From positions 1-64,000 of the forward strand of contig NW_027488958.1 in NCBI RefSeq assembly GCF_050948215.1: a stretch of 64,000 nucleotides of DNA, written 5' to 3'. Within the stretch, counting starts at the first letter, position 1; each line of letters starts with the position of its first letter. Position numbers and translations under genes: made by a program. Source of the stretch: Halictus rubicundus. Taxonomy: Eukaryota; Arthropoda; Insecta; Hymenoptera; Halictidae. Below the pieces are notes generated by a model. It saw only the letters and a list, made by a program, of their open reading frames with translations, did not search any database and was not told the DNA's origin. Shown here in pieces: positions 33,151 to 47,000 of the stretch.

Positions 33151-34314
33151 CAGGTATGCTTCAGGCACGATACTACACCATACCTCAGACACAATCGCAT
33201 CGACATACAATTTCCAGATAGAGATTAATCTAAAGCACCTCGAATAGGGTTACATTACATTGAAATTATTTATGTATCTGGAACTATATCTCAAGTAAAG
33301 CTGCTTCGAAACGACTCAGACATTTAGATGCAAATACAAAAGTTAAAGGAGGAGCTTCGAGTGGAATTTGCTTAATTAGTCTTACAGCACTCGACACGAA
33401 AAGTAAACCTTCCCATTAACCATTTCGGGAAGAATGTCGCGCGAGTTCGTAGGGAACGAGATCGTAGGTGGAACTAATCTGAGCGGAGCATCGGGGAAAT
33501 AAAATAGATAACTGGGACCGACAAAGTACACGGAGCACCCGGTCACGAATAAGTTGCCGTGCAAGAACGATAATTTCCTCTCGCAATTACTGGCGGCGCA
33601 AGCGACGCACCGGGTTAATCTGGAATCGTCGGGGACGGGCCCTGGAATGAATTTTCCCGCGCACCTTTCTTCTCCCGTTTCTTTTTCCTTCGTTCCTCCT
33701 TCTCTACTTTTCTTTTTCGTTTCGTTTCTTTATTGGCGAGTTAAAACCCGCATGTGAACATTCCTAGATGTTGTACGGGGCGGCCGTTAGGTGGAAACCG
33801 GAGGCTAAGATTACAGAGCACTCTAATCTCTTCCACGTCCGCGTTCTGCAAGCCGATACAGATATCGTGACCCACTTATAAATGTCTAGATGTCGTGTTT
33901 CCCAACCTTTAAACCTATCATGTAATCAGTACAACGTTCACATGCGACTGGCTGCCGCGCCGGCCGATAATTCGTATCGGGTAACTAAAGCCACCCGATA
34001 TTCGCGACCGGCGGAAAAGTATCGCGGCGAACGCCCGCGGATATCAATAACAACACGAACGGAATATTTACCCGTCGCCGGACGCAATGGCGACCAGATA
34101 AATGGCGGACCGCCGGACCGGGGACTCGCGCGGAATCCCTCTGACAAAGGGTAAGCGATCCTTTAGGAATTTTCTTCCAGCAAACTGTTCGCGATTCGCG
34201 AACCAACTTCTCTGGGATGTGTAGACACATCTTCGAGCTACAAGATGAGATTTTTTTAGTTGCGTTTGTTTGTTCATTTATTGGAGAGCGTATGATAATA
34301 GATAATCCGATTAA
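33151..34314. other. unique DNA bordering the satellite
   Basis: No gene is recognised. CpG-rich DNA at about 33.95-34.20 kb gives short frames on both strands. The junction with the satellite is abrupt, at GATAATCCGATTAA followed by ATAGGATAGG. No inverted repeat or obvious target duplication marks the edge. Confidence 0.6.
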
Positions 34315-37300
34315 ATAGGATAGGATAGAGGATAGGATAGGATAGAGGATAGGATAGGATAGAGGATAGGATAGGATAGAGGATAGGATAGGATAGATAA
34401 TAGGATAGGATAGAGGATAGGATAGGATAGAGGATAGGATAGGATAGAGGATAGGATAGGATAGAGGAATCGATAGGATAGAGGATAGGATAGGATAGAG
34501 GACAGGATAGGATAGAGCATAGGATAGGATAGAGGATAGGATAGGATAGAGAAGAGGATAGGATAGCGGATAGGATAGGATAGAGGATAGGATAGGATAG
34601 AGGATAGGATAGGATAGAGGATAGGATAGGATAGAGGATAGGATAAGATAGAGGATAGGATAGGATAGAGGATAGGATAGGATAGAGGATAGGATAGGAT
34701 ATAGGATAGGATAGAGGATAGGATAGGATAGAGGATAGGATAGGATAGAGGATAGGATAGGATAGAGGATAGGATAGGATAGAGGATAGGATAGGATAGA
34801 GGATAGGATAGGATAGAGGATAGGATAGGATAGAGGATAGGATAGGATAGAGGATAGGATAGGATAGAGGATAGGATAGGATAGAGGATAGGATAGGATA
34901 GAGGATAGGATAGGATAGAGGATAGGATAGGATAGAGGATAGGATAAGATAGAGGATAGGATAGGATAGTGGATAGGATAGAGGATAGGATAGGATAGAG
35001 GATAGGATAGGATAGAGGATAGGATAGAATAGTGGATAGGATAGGATAGTGGATAGGATAGGATAGAGGATAGGATAGGATAAAAGGATAGGATAGGATT
35101 GAGGATAGGATAGGATAGATGACAGGAAAGGATTGAGGATAGGATAGGATAGATGATAGGATAGGATAGAGGATAGGATAGCATTGAGGATAGGATAGGA
35201 TAGAGGATAGGATAGGATAGAGGATAGGATAGGATAGAGGATAGGATAGGATAGAGGATAGGATAGGATAGAGTATAGGATAGGATAGAGAATAGGATAG
35301 GATAGGATAGATGACTGGAAAGGATTGAGGATAGGGTAGGATAGATGATAGGATAGTATAGAGAATAGGATAGGATAGAGGATAGGATAGGATAGAGGAT
35401 AGGATAGCATTGAGGATAGGATAGGATAGAGGATAGGATAGAGGATAGGATATGGGATTGGATAGGATTGAGGATATTATGGGATAGAGGATAGGATAGG
35501 ATAGAGGATAGGATAGGACAGAGGATACGATAGGGGATTGGATAGGATAGAGGATAGGATAGGATAGCGGATAGGATAGGATAGAGGATAGGATAGGATT
35601 GAGGATAGGATAGTATAGAGGATAGGATAGGATAGAGGATAGGATAGGATAGAGGATACGATAGGGGATTGAATAGGATAGAGGGTAGGATAGGATAGGA
35701 TACAGGATAGGATAGGATAGAGGATACGATAGGATAGAGGATAGGATAGGATAGAGGATAGGATAGGATAGAGCATAGAATAGGATAGTGGATAGGATAG
35801 AGGATAGGATAGGATAGAGGATAGGATAGGATAGAGGATAGGATAGAATAGTGGATAGGATAGGATAGTGGATAGGATAGGATAGAGGATAGGATAGGAT
35901 AAAAGGATAGGATAGGATTGAGGATAGGATAGGATAGATGACAGGAAAGGATTGAGGATAGGATAGGATAGATGATAGGATAGGATAGCGGATAGGATAG
36001 GATAGAGGATAGGATAGCGGATAGGATAGGATAGAGGATAGGATAGGATTGAGGATAGGGTAGGATAGAGGATAGGATAGGATAGAGGATAGCATAGGAT
36101 AGAGGATAGGATAGGATAGAGGATAGCATAGGATAGAGGATAGGATAGGATAGAGGATACGATAGGGGATATGATAGGATAGAGGATAGGATAGGGTAGA
36201 GGATAGGATAGGATAGGGGATAGGATAGGATAGGATAGAGGATAGGATAGGGGATTGGATAGAGGATATTATAAAGTAGAGGATTGGATATAATGGAGGA
36301 TATTATAGGATAGAGGATATGATAGTGGATAGGATAGAGGATAGGATAGAGGATATTATAGGAAAGAGGATAGGATATGATAGAGGATACGATATTATAG
36401 AGGACAGGATTGGACGGAGGATTGGATAGGATAGAGGATACGATAGGATAGAGGATATTATAGAGAAGAGGATAGGATAGAGGATAGGATAGGATAGCGG
36501 ATAGGATAGGATAGAGGATAGGATAGGATAGAGGATAGGATACGATAGAGGATAGGATAGGATAGTGGATAGGATAGGATAGAGGATAGTGGATAGGATA
36601 GGATAGAGGATAGTGGATAGGATAGGATAGAGGATAGGATAGGATAGAGGATAGGATAGGATAGAGGATAGGATAGGATAGTGGATAGGATAGGATAGAG
36701 GATAGGATAGGATAGAGGATAGGATAGGATGAGGATAAGGATAGGATAGAGGATAGGATAGGATAGAGGATAGGATAGGATAGAGGATAGGATAGGATAG
36801 AGGATAGGATAGGATAGAGGATAGGATAGGATAGAGGATAGTATAGGATAGATGACAGGAAAGGATTGAGGGTAGGATAGAATCCATGATAGGATAGCAT
36901 AGAGGATAGGATAGGATAGAGGATACGATAGGGGATTGGATAGGATAGAGGATATGATAGGGTAGCGGATAGGATAGGATAGAGGATAGGATAGGATAGA
37001 GGATAGGATAGGATAGAGGATAGGATAGGATAGAGGATAGGATAGGGTAGCGGATAGGATAGGACAGAGGATAGGATAGGATTGAGGATAGGATAGGTTA
37101 GAGGATAGGATAGGATAGAGGATAGGATAGGATAGAGGATAGGATAGGATAGAGGATAGGATAGGATAGAGGATAGGATAGGATAGAGGATAGGATAGGA
37201 TAGTGGATAGGATAGGATAGAGGATAGGATTTGATAGCGGATAGGATAGGATAGAGGATAGGATAGGATAGAGGATACGATAGGATAGAGAATAGGATAG

Positions 37301-37323
37301 GATAGCAGATATGATAGGATAGA

Positions 37324-40300
37324 GGGTGAGATAGGATTGAGGATAGGATAGCATAGAGGATAGGATAGGATAGAGGATACGATAGGGGATTGGATAGGAT
37401 AGAGGATAGGATAGGATAGCGGATAGGATAGGATAGAGGATAGGATAGGATAGATGACAGGAAAGGATTGAGGATAGGATAGGATAGATGATAGGATAGG
37501 ATAGCGGATAGGATAGGATAGAGGATAGGATAGCGGATAGGATAGGATAGAGGATAGGATAGGATTGAGGATAGGGTAGGATAGAGGATAGGATAGGATA
37601 GAGGATAGCATAGGATAGAGGATAGGATAGGATAGAGGATACGATAGGGGATATGATAGGATAGAGGATAGGATAGGGTAGCGGATAGGATAGGATGGGA
37701 TAGAGGATAGGATAGGATAGCGGATAGGATAGGATAGAGGATAGGATATGATAGAGGATAGGATAGGATAGAGGATAGGACAGGATAGAGGATAGGATAT
37801 AGGATTGGATAGGATTGAGGATATTATGGGATAGACTATAGGATAGGATAGGATAGAGGATAGGATAGGATAGAAGATAGGATAGGATAGAGGATAGGAT
37901 AGGATAGAGGATAGGATAGGATAGGATAGAGGATAGGATAGGATAGAAGATAGGATAGGATAGAGGATAGGATAGGATAGAGGATAGGGTAGGATAGAGG
38001 ATAGGATAGGATAGAGGATAGGATAGGATAGTGGATACGATAGGGGATTGGATATGATAGGGTAGCGGATAGGATAGGATAGAGGATAGGATAGGATAGA
38101 GGATAGGATAGGATAGAGAATAGGATAGGATAGAGGATAGTATAGGATAGATGGAAGAAAAGCATTGAGGTTAGGATAGGATAGGATACAGAATATGATA
38201 GGATGGAGGATAAGATAGGATAGAGGACAGGATAGGATAGAGGATAGGATAGGGTAGAGGATAGGATAGGATAGAGGATAGGATAGGATAGAGGATAGGA
38301 TAGTATAGAGGATAGGATAGGATAGAGGATAGGATAGCATAGAGGATAGGATAGGATAGAGGATAGGATAGTATAGAGGATAGGATAGGATAGATGATAG
38401 GATAGGATAGAGGATACGATAGGGGATTGAATAGGATAGCGGATAGGAGAGGATAGAGGATAGGATAGGATTGAGGATAGGATAGGATAGAGGATAGGAT
38501 GGGTTAGAGGATAGGATATGATAGAGAATAGGATAGGATAGCGGATAGGATAGGATAGAGGATAGGACAGGATTGAGGATAGGATAGTATAGAGGATAGG
38601 ATAGGATAGAGGATAGGATAGGATAGAGGATACGATAGGGGATTGAATAGGATAGAGGGTAGGATAGGATAGGATACAGGATAGGATAGGATAGAGGATA
38701 CGATAGGATAGAGGATAGGATAGGATAGAGGATAGGATAGGATAGAGCATAGAATAGGATAGTGGATAGGATAGAGGATAGGATAGGATAGAGGATAGGA
38801 TAGGATAGAGGATAGGATAGAATAGTGGATAGGATAGGATAGTGGATAGGATAGTATAGAGGATAGGATAGGATAAAAGGATAGGATAGGATTGAGGATA
38901 GGATAGGATAGATGACAGGAAAGGGTTGAGGATAGGATAGGATAGATGATAGGATAGGATAGCGGATAGGATAGGATAGAGGATAGGATAGCGGATAGGA
39001 TAGGATAGAGGATATTATAGGAAAGAGGATAGGATATGATAGAGGATACGATATTATAGAGGACAGGATTGGACGGAGGATTGGATAGGATAGAGGATAC
39101 GATAGGATAGAGGATATTATAGAGAAGAGGATAGGATAGAGGATAGGATAGGATAGCGGATAGGATAGGATAGAGGATAGGATAGGATAGAGGATAGGAT
39201 ACGATAGAGGATAGGATAGGATAGTGGATAGGATAGGATAGAGGATAGTGGATAGGATAGGATGGAGGATAGGATAGGATAGAGGATAGGATAGGATAGA
39301 GGATAGGATAGGATAGTGGATAGGATAGGATAGAGGATAGGATAGGATAGAGGATAGGATAGGATGAGGATAAGGATAGGATAGAGGATAGGATAGGATA
39401 GAGGATAGGATAGGATAGAGGATAGGATAGGATAGAGGATAGGATAGGATAGAGGATAGGATAGGATAGAGGATAGTATAGGATAGATGACAGGAAAGGA
39501 TTGAGGGTAGGATAGAATCCATGATAGGATAGCATAGAGGATAGGATAGGATAGAGGATACGATAGGGGATTGGATAGGATAGAGGATAGGAGAGCATAG
39601 CGGATAGGATAGGATAGAGGATAGGATGGGATAGAGGATACGATAGGAGATTGGATAGGATAGAGGATAGGATAGGATAGAGGATAGGATAGGATAGAGG
39701 ATAGGATAGGATTGAGCATAGGATAGGATAGATGATAGGATGGGATAGAGGATAGGATATGATAGAGAATAGGATAGGATAGCGGATAGGATAGGATAGA
39801 GAATAGGATAGGATAGCGGATAGGATAGGATAGCGGATAGGATAGGATAGAGGATAGGATATAGGATTGGATAGAATTGAGGATATTATGGGATAGAGGA
39901 TAGGATAGGATAGGATAGAGGATAGGATAGGATAGGATAGAGAATAGGATAGGATAGAGGATAGGGTAGGATAGAGGATAGGATAGGAAAGAGGATACGA
40001 TAGGGGATTGGATAGGATAGAGGATATGATAGGGTAGCGGATAGGATAGGGTAGAGGATAGGATAGGATAGAGGATAGGATAGGATAGAGGATAGGACAG
40101 GATAGACGATAGGATAGATGATAGGATATAGGATTGGATAGGATAGAGGATAGGATAGGATAGAGGATAGGATAGGATAGAGGATAGGATAGGATAGTGG
40201 ATAGGATAGGATAGTGGATAGGATAGGATAGAGGATAGGATAGGATAGAGGATAGGATAGGATAGAGGATAGGATAGGATAGTGGATAGGATAGAGGATA

Positions 40301-43300
40301 GGATAGGATAGAGGATAGGATAGGATAGAGTATAGGATAGGATAGAGGATAGGATAGGATAGAGGATAGGATAGGATAGAGGATACGATAGGGGATTGAA
40401 TAGGAGAGAAAATAGGATAGGATAGCGGATAGAATAGGATAGAGGATAGGATGGGATAGAGGATACGATAGGGGATTGGATAGGATAGAGGATAGGATAG
40501 GATAGCGGATAGGATAGGATAGAGGATAGGATAGGATAGATGACAGGAAAGGATTGAGGATAGGATAGGATAGAGCATAGGATAGGATAGACGATAGGAT
40601 AGGATAGAGGATAGGATAGGATAGAGGATAGGATAGGATAGAGGATAGGATAGGATAGAGGATAGGATAGGATAGAGGATAGGATAGGATAGAGGATAGG
40701 ATAGGATAGAGGATAGGATAGGATAGAGGATTGGATAGGATAGAGGATAGGATAGGATAGAGGATAGGATAGGATAGAGGATAGGATAGGATAGAGGATA
40801 GGATAGTATAGAGCATAGGATAGGATAGACGATAGGATAGGATAGAGGATAGGATAGGATAGAGGATAGGATAGGATAGAGGATAGGATAGGATAGAGGA
40901 TAGGATAGGATAGAGGATAGGATAGGATAGAGGATAGGATAGGATAGAGGATAGGATAGGATAGAGGATTGGATAGGATAGAGGATAGGATAGGATAGAG
41001 GATAGGATAGGATAGAGGATAGGATAGGATAGAGGATAGGATAGGATAGAGGATAGGATAGGATAGAGGATTGGATAGGATAGATGACAGGAAAGGATTG
41101 AGGATAGGAGAGGATAGAGGATAGGATAGGATAGAGGATAGGATAGCATTGAGGATAGGATAGGATAGAGGATAGGATAGAGGATAGGATATGGGATTGG
41201 ATAGGATTGAGGATATTATGGGATAGAGGATAGGATAGGATAGAGGATAGGATAGGATAGAGGATACGATAGGCTATTGGATAGGATAGAGGATAGGATA
41301 GGATAGCGGATAGGATAGGATAGAGGATAGGATAGGATAGAGGATACGATAGGGGATTGGATAGGATAGAGGATAGGATAGGATAGCGGATAGGATAGGA
41401 TAGAGGATAGGATAGGATAGATGACAGGAAAGGATTGAGGATAGGAGAGGATAGAGGATAGGATAGGATAGAGGATAGGATAGCATTGAGGATAGGATAG
41501 GATAGAGGATAGGATAGAGGATAGGATATGGGATTGGATAGGATTGAGGATATTATGGGATAGAGGATAGGATAGGATAGAGGATAGGATAGGATAGAGG
41601 ATACGATAGGCTATTGGATAGGATAGAGGATAGGATAGGATAGCGGATAGAATAGGATAGAGGATAGGATAGGATAGAGGATACGATAGGGGATTGGATA
41701 GGATAGAGGATAGGATAGGATAGCGGATAGGATAGGATAGTGGATAGGATAGGATAGATGACAGGAAAGGATTGAGGATAGGAGAGGATAGATGATAGGA
41801 TAGTACAGAGGATATGATAGGATAGATGATAGGATAGGATAGTTTATACGATAGGGGATTGGATAGGATAGAGGATATGATAGGGTAGCGGATAGGATAG
41901 GATAGAGGATAGGATAGGATAGAGGATAGGATAGGATAGAGGATAGGATAGGATAGAGGATAGGATAGAGGATAGGATATGGGATTGGATAGGATAGAGG
42001 ATATTATGGGATAGAGGATAGGATAGGATAGAGGATACGATAGGATAGAGGATAAGATAGGGGATTGGATAGGATAGAGGATATGATAGTATAGCGGATA
42101 GGATAGGATAGAGGATAGGATAGGATAGTTTATACGATAGGGGATTGGATAGGATAGAGGATATGATAGGGTAGCGGATAGGATAGGATAGAGGATAGGA
42201 TAGGATAGAGCATAGGATAGGATAGAGGATAGGATAGGATAGAGGATACGATAGGGGATTGAATAGGATAGAGGATAGGATAGGATAGAGGATAGGATGG
42301 GATAGAGGATACGATAGGGGATTCGATAGGATAGAGGATAGGATAGGATAGAGGATAAGATAGGATAGAGGATAGGATAGGATAGAGGATAGGACAGGAT
42401 TGAGGATAGGATAGTATAGAGGATAGGATAGGATAGAGGATAGGATAGGAAAGAGGATAGGATAGGATAGAGGATAGGACAGGATAGACGATAGGATAGA
42501 TGATAGGATATAGGATTGGATAGGATTGAGGATAATATGGGATAGAGGATAGGATAGGATAGAGGATAGGATAGGATAGAGCATAGAATAGGATAGTGGA
42601 TAGGATAGGATAGAGGATAGGATAGGATAGAGGATAGGATAGGATAGAGGATAGGATAGGATAGTGGATAGGATAGGATAGTGGATAGGATAGGATAGAG
42701 GATAGGATAGGATAGAGGATAGGATAGGATAGAGGATAGGATAGGATAGTGGATAGGATAGGATAGAGGATAGGATAGGATAGAGGATAGGATAGGATAG
42801 AGTATAGGATAGGATAGAGGATAGGATAGGATAGAGGATAGGATAGGATAGAGGATACGATAGGGGATTGAATAGGAGAGAAAATAGGATAGGATAGCGG
42901 ATAGGATAGGATAGAGGATAGGATGGGATAGAGGATACGATAGGGGATTCGATAGGATAGAGGATAGGATAGGAGAGAGGATAGGATAGGATAGAGGATA
43001 GGATAGGATAGAGGATAGGATAGGATAGAGGATAGGATAGGATAGAGGATAGGATAGGATAGAGGATAGGATAGGGTAGAGGATAGGATAGGATAGAGGA
43101 TAGGATAGGATAGAGGATAGGATAGGATAGAGGATAGGATAGGATAGAGGATAGGATAGCATAGAGGATAGGATAGAGGATAGGATAGGATAGAGGATAG
43201 GATAGGATAGACGATAGGATACATGATAGGATATAGGATTAGATAGGATTGAGGATAATATGGGATAGAGGATAGGATAGGATGGGATAGGATAGAGGAG

Positions 43301-44058
43301 AGGATAGGATAGAGAAGAGGATAGGATAGCGGATAGGATAGGACAGAGGATAGGATAGGATTGAGGATAGGATAGGTTAGAGGATAGGATAGGATAGAGG
43401 ATAGGATAGGATAGAGGATAGGATAGGATAGAGGATAGGATAGGATAGTGGATAGGATAGGATAGAGGATAGGATTTGATAGCGGATAGGATAGGATAGA
43501 GGATAGGATAGGATAGAGGATACGATAGGATAGAGAATAGGATAGGATAGCAGATATGATAGGATAGAGGGTGAGATAGGATTGAGGATAGGATAGCATA
43601 GAGGATAGGATAGGATAGAGGATACGATAGGGGATTGGATAGGATAGAGGATAGGATAGGATAGCGGATAAGATAGGATAGAGGATAGGATAGGATAGAT
43701 GACAGGAAAGGATTGAGGATAGGATAGGATAGATGATAGGATAGGATAGCGGATACGATAGGATAGAGGATAGGATAGCGGATAGGATAGGATAGAGGAT
43801 ACGATAGGATTGAGGATAGGGTAGGATAGAGGATAGGACAGGATAGACGATAGGATAGATGATAGGATATAGGATTGGATAGGATTGAGGATAGGATAGG
43901 ATAGAGGATAGGATAGTATAGAGGATAGGATAGGATAGTGGATAGGATAGGATAGAGGATAGGATTTGATAGCGGATAGGATAGGATAGAGGATAGGATA
44001 GGATAGAGGATACGATAGGATAGAGAATAGGATAGGATAGCAGATATGATAGGATAGA
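37324..44058 (+). repeat. higher-order repeat A, copy 1 (about 6.7 kb)
   Basis: It is defined from the marker GGGTGAGATAGG at 37324 to the same marker at 44059. Further markers in the same order are TATTATGGGATAGACTATAGG (ACTATA at 37834, then 44570) and ATGGAAGAAAAGCATTGAGG (38151, then 44864). Local shifts between copies vary from 6,116 to 6,736 because of inserted or deleted unit blocks, one of which is a 337-bp duplication near 41.2-41.6 kb. Confidence 0.8.
41221..41894 (+). repeat. 337-bp tandem duplication inside repeat A copy 1
   Basis: The variant GATAGGCTATTGG is found at about 41269 and again 337 bases later at about 41606. The corresponding part of copy 2 has it once, near 47722. 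The extra block explains why the shift between the two copies changes here from 6,453 to 6,116 bases. Confidence 0.8.
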
Positions 44059-47000
44059 GGGTGAGATAGGATTGAGGATAGGATAGCATAGAGGATAGGA
44101 TAGGATAGAGGATACGATAGGGGATTGGATAGGATAGAGGATAGGATAGGATAGCGGATAGGATAGGATAGAGGATAGGATAGGATAGATGACAGGAAAG
44201 GATTGAGGATAGGATAGGATAGATGATAGGATAGGATAGCGGATAGGATAGGATAGAGGATAGAATAGCGGATAGGATAGGATAGAGGATAGGATAGGAT
44301 TGAGGATATGGTAGGATAGAGGATAGGATAGGATAGAGGATAGCATAGGATAGAGGATAGGATAGGATAGAGGATACGATAGGGGATATGATAGGATAGA
44401 GGATAGGATAGGGTAGCGGATAGGATAGGATGGGATAGAGGATAGGATAGGATAGAGGATAGGATAGGATAGAGGATAGGATATGATAGAGGATAGGATA
44501 GGATAGAGGATAGGATAGGATAGAGGATAGGATATAGGATTGGATAGGATTGAGGATATTATGGGATAGACTATAGGATAGGATAGGATAGAGGATAGGA
44601 TAGGATAGAAGATAGGATAGGATAGAGGATAGGATAGGATAGAGGATAGGATAGGATAGGATAGAGGATAGGATAGGATAGAAGATAGGATAGGATAGAG
44701 GATAGGATAGGATAGAGGATAGGGTAGGATAGAGGATAGGATAGGATAGAGGATAGGATAGGATAGTGGATACGATAGGGGATTGGATAGGATAGAGGAT
44801 AGGATAGGATAGAGGATAGGATAGGATAGAGAATAGGATAGGATAGAGGATAGTATAGGATAGATGGAAGAAAAGCATTGAGGTTAGGATAGGATAGGAT
44901 AGAGAATAAGATAGGATGGAGGATAAGATAAGATAGAGGATAGGATAGGATAGAGGATAGGATAGGGTAGAGGATAGAATAGGATAGACGATAGGATACA
45001 TGATAGGAGATAGGATTGGATAGGATTGAGGATAATATGGGATAGAGGATAGGATAGGATGGGATAGGATAGAGGATAGGATAGGATAGAGAAGAGGATA
45101 GGATAGCGGATAGGATAGAGGATAGGATAGGATTGAGAATAGGATAGGATAGAGGATAGGATAGGATAGAGGATAGGATAGGATAGAGGATAGGATAGGA
45201 TAGAGGATAGGATAGGATAGTGGATAGGATAGGATAGAGGATAGGACAGGATTGAGGATAGGATAGTATAGAGGATAGGATAGGATAGAGGATAGGATAG
45301 GATAGAGGATACGATAGGGGATTGAATAGGATAGAGGGTAGGATAGGATAGGATACAGGATAGGATAGGATAGAGGATACGATAGGATAGAGGATAGGAT
45401 AGGATAGAGGATAGGATAGGATAGAGCATAGAATAGGATAGTGGATAGGATAGAGGATAGGATAGGATAGAGGATAGGATAGGATAGAGGATAGGATAGA
45501 ATAGTGGATAGGATAGGATAGTGGATAGGATAGGATAGAGGATAGGATAGGATAAAAGGATAGGATAGGATTGAGGATAGGATAGGATAGATGACAGGAA
45601 AGGGTTGAGGATAGGATAGGATAGATGATAGGATAGGATAGCGGATAGGATAGGATAGAGGATAGTGGATAGGATAGGATAGAGGATAGTGGATAGGATA
45701 GGATGGAGGATAGGATAGGATAGAGGATAGGATAGGATAGAGGATAGGATAGGATAGTGGATAGGATAGGATAGAGGATAGGATAGGATAGAGGATAGGA
45801 TAGGATGAGGATAAGGATAGGATAGAGGATAGGATAGGATAGAGGATAGGATAGGATAGAGGATAGGATAGGATAGAGGATAGGATAGGATAGAGGATAG
45901 GATAGGATAGAGGATAGTATAGGATAGATGACAGGAAAGGATTGAGGGTAGGATAGAATCCATGATAGGATAGCATAGAGGATAGGATAGGATAGAGGAT
46001 ACGATAGGGGATTGGATAGGATAGAGGATAGGAGAGCATAGCGGATAGGATAGGATAGAGGATAGGATGGGATAGAGGATACGATAGGAGATTGGATAGG
46101 ATAGAGGATAGGATAGGATAGAGGATAGGATAGGATAGAGGATAGGATAGGATTGAGCATAGGATAGGATAGATGATAGGATGGGATAGAGGATAGGATA
46201 TGATAGAGAATAGGATAGGATAGCGGATAGGATAGGATAGAGAATAGGATAGGATAGCGGATAGGATAGGATAGCGGATAGGATAGGATAGAGGATAGGA
46301 TATAGGATTGGATAGAATTGAGGATATTATGGGATAGAGGATAGGATAGGATAGGATAGAGGATAGGATAGGATAGGATAGAGAATAGGATAGGATAGAG
46401 GATAGGGTAGGATAGAGGATAGGATAGGAAAGAGGATACGATAGGGGATTGGATAGGATAGAGGATATGATAGGGTAGCGGATAGGATAGGGTAGAGGAT
46501 AGGATAGGATAGAGGATAGGATAGGATAGAGGATAGGACAGGATAGACGATAGGATAGATGATAGGATATAGGATTGGATAGGATAGAGGATAGGATAGG
46601 ATAGAGGATAGGATAGGATAGAGGATAGGATAGGATAGTGGATAGGATAGGATAGTGGATAGGATAGGATAGAGGATAGGATAGGATAGAGGATAGGATA
46701 GGATAGAGGATAGGATAGGATAGTGGATAGGATAGAGGATAGGATAGGATAGAGGATAGGATAGGATAGAGTATAGGATAGGATAGAGGATAGGATAGGA
46801 TAGAGGATAGGATAGGATAGAGGATACGATAGGGGATTGAATAGGAGAGAAAATAGGATAGGATAGCGGATAGAATAGGATAGAGGATAGGATGGGATAG
46901 AGGATACGATAGGGGATTGGATAGGATAGAGGATAGGATAGGATAGCGGATAGGATAGGATAGAGGATAGGATAGGATAGATGACAGGAAAGGATTGAGG

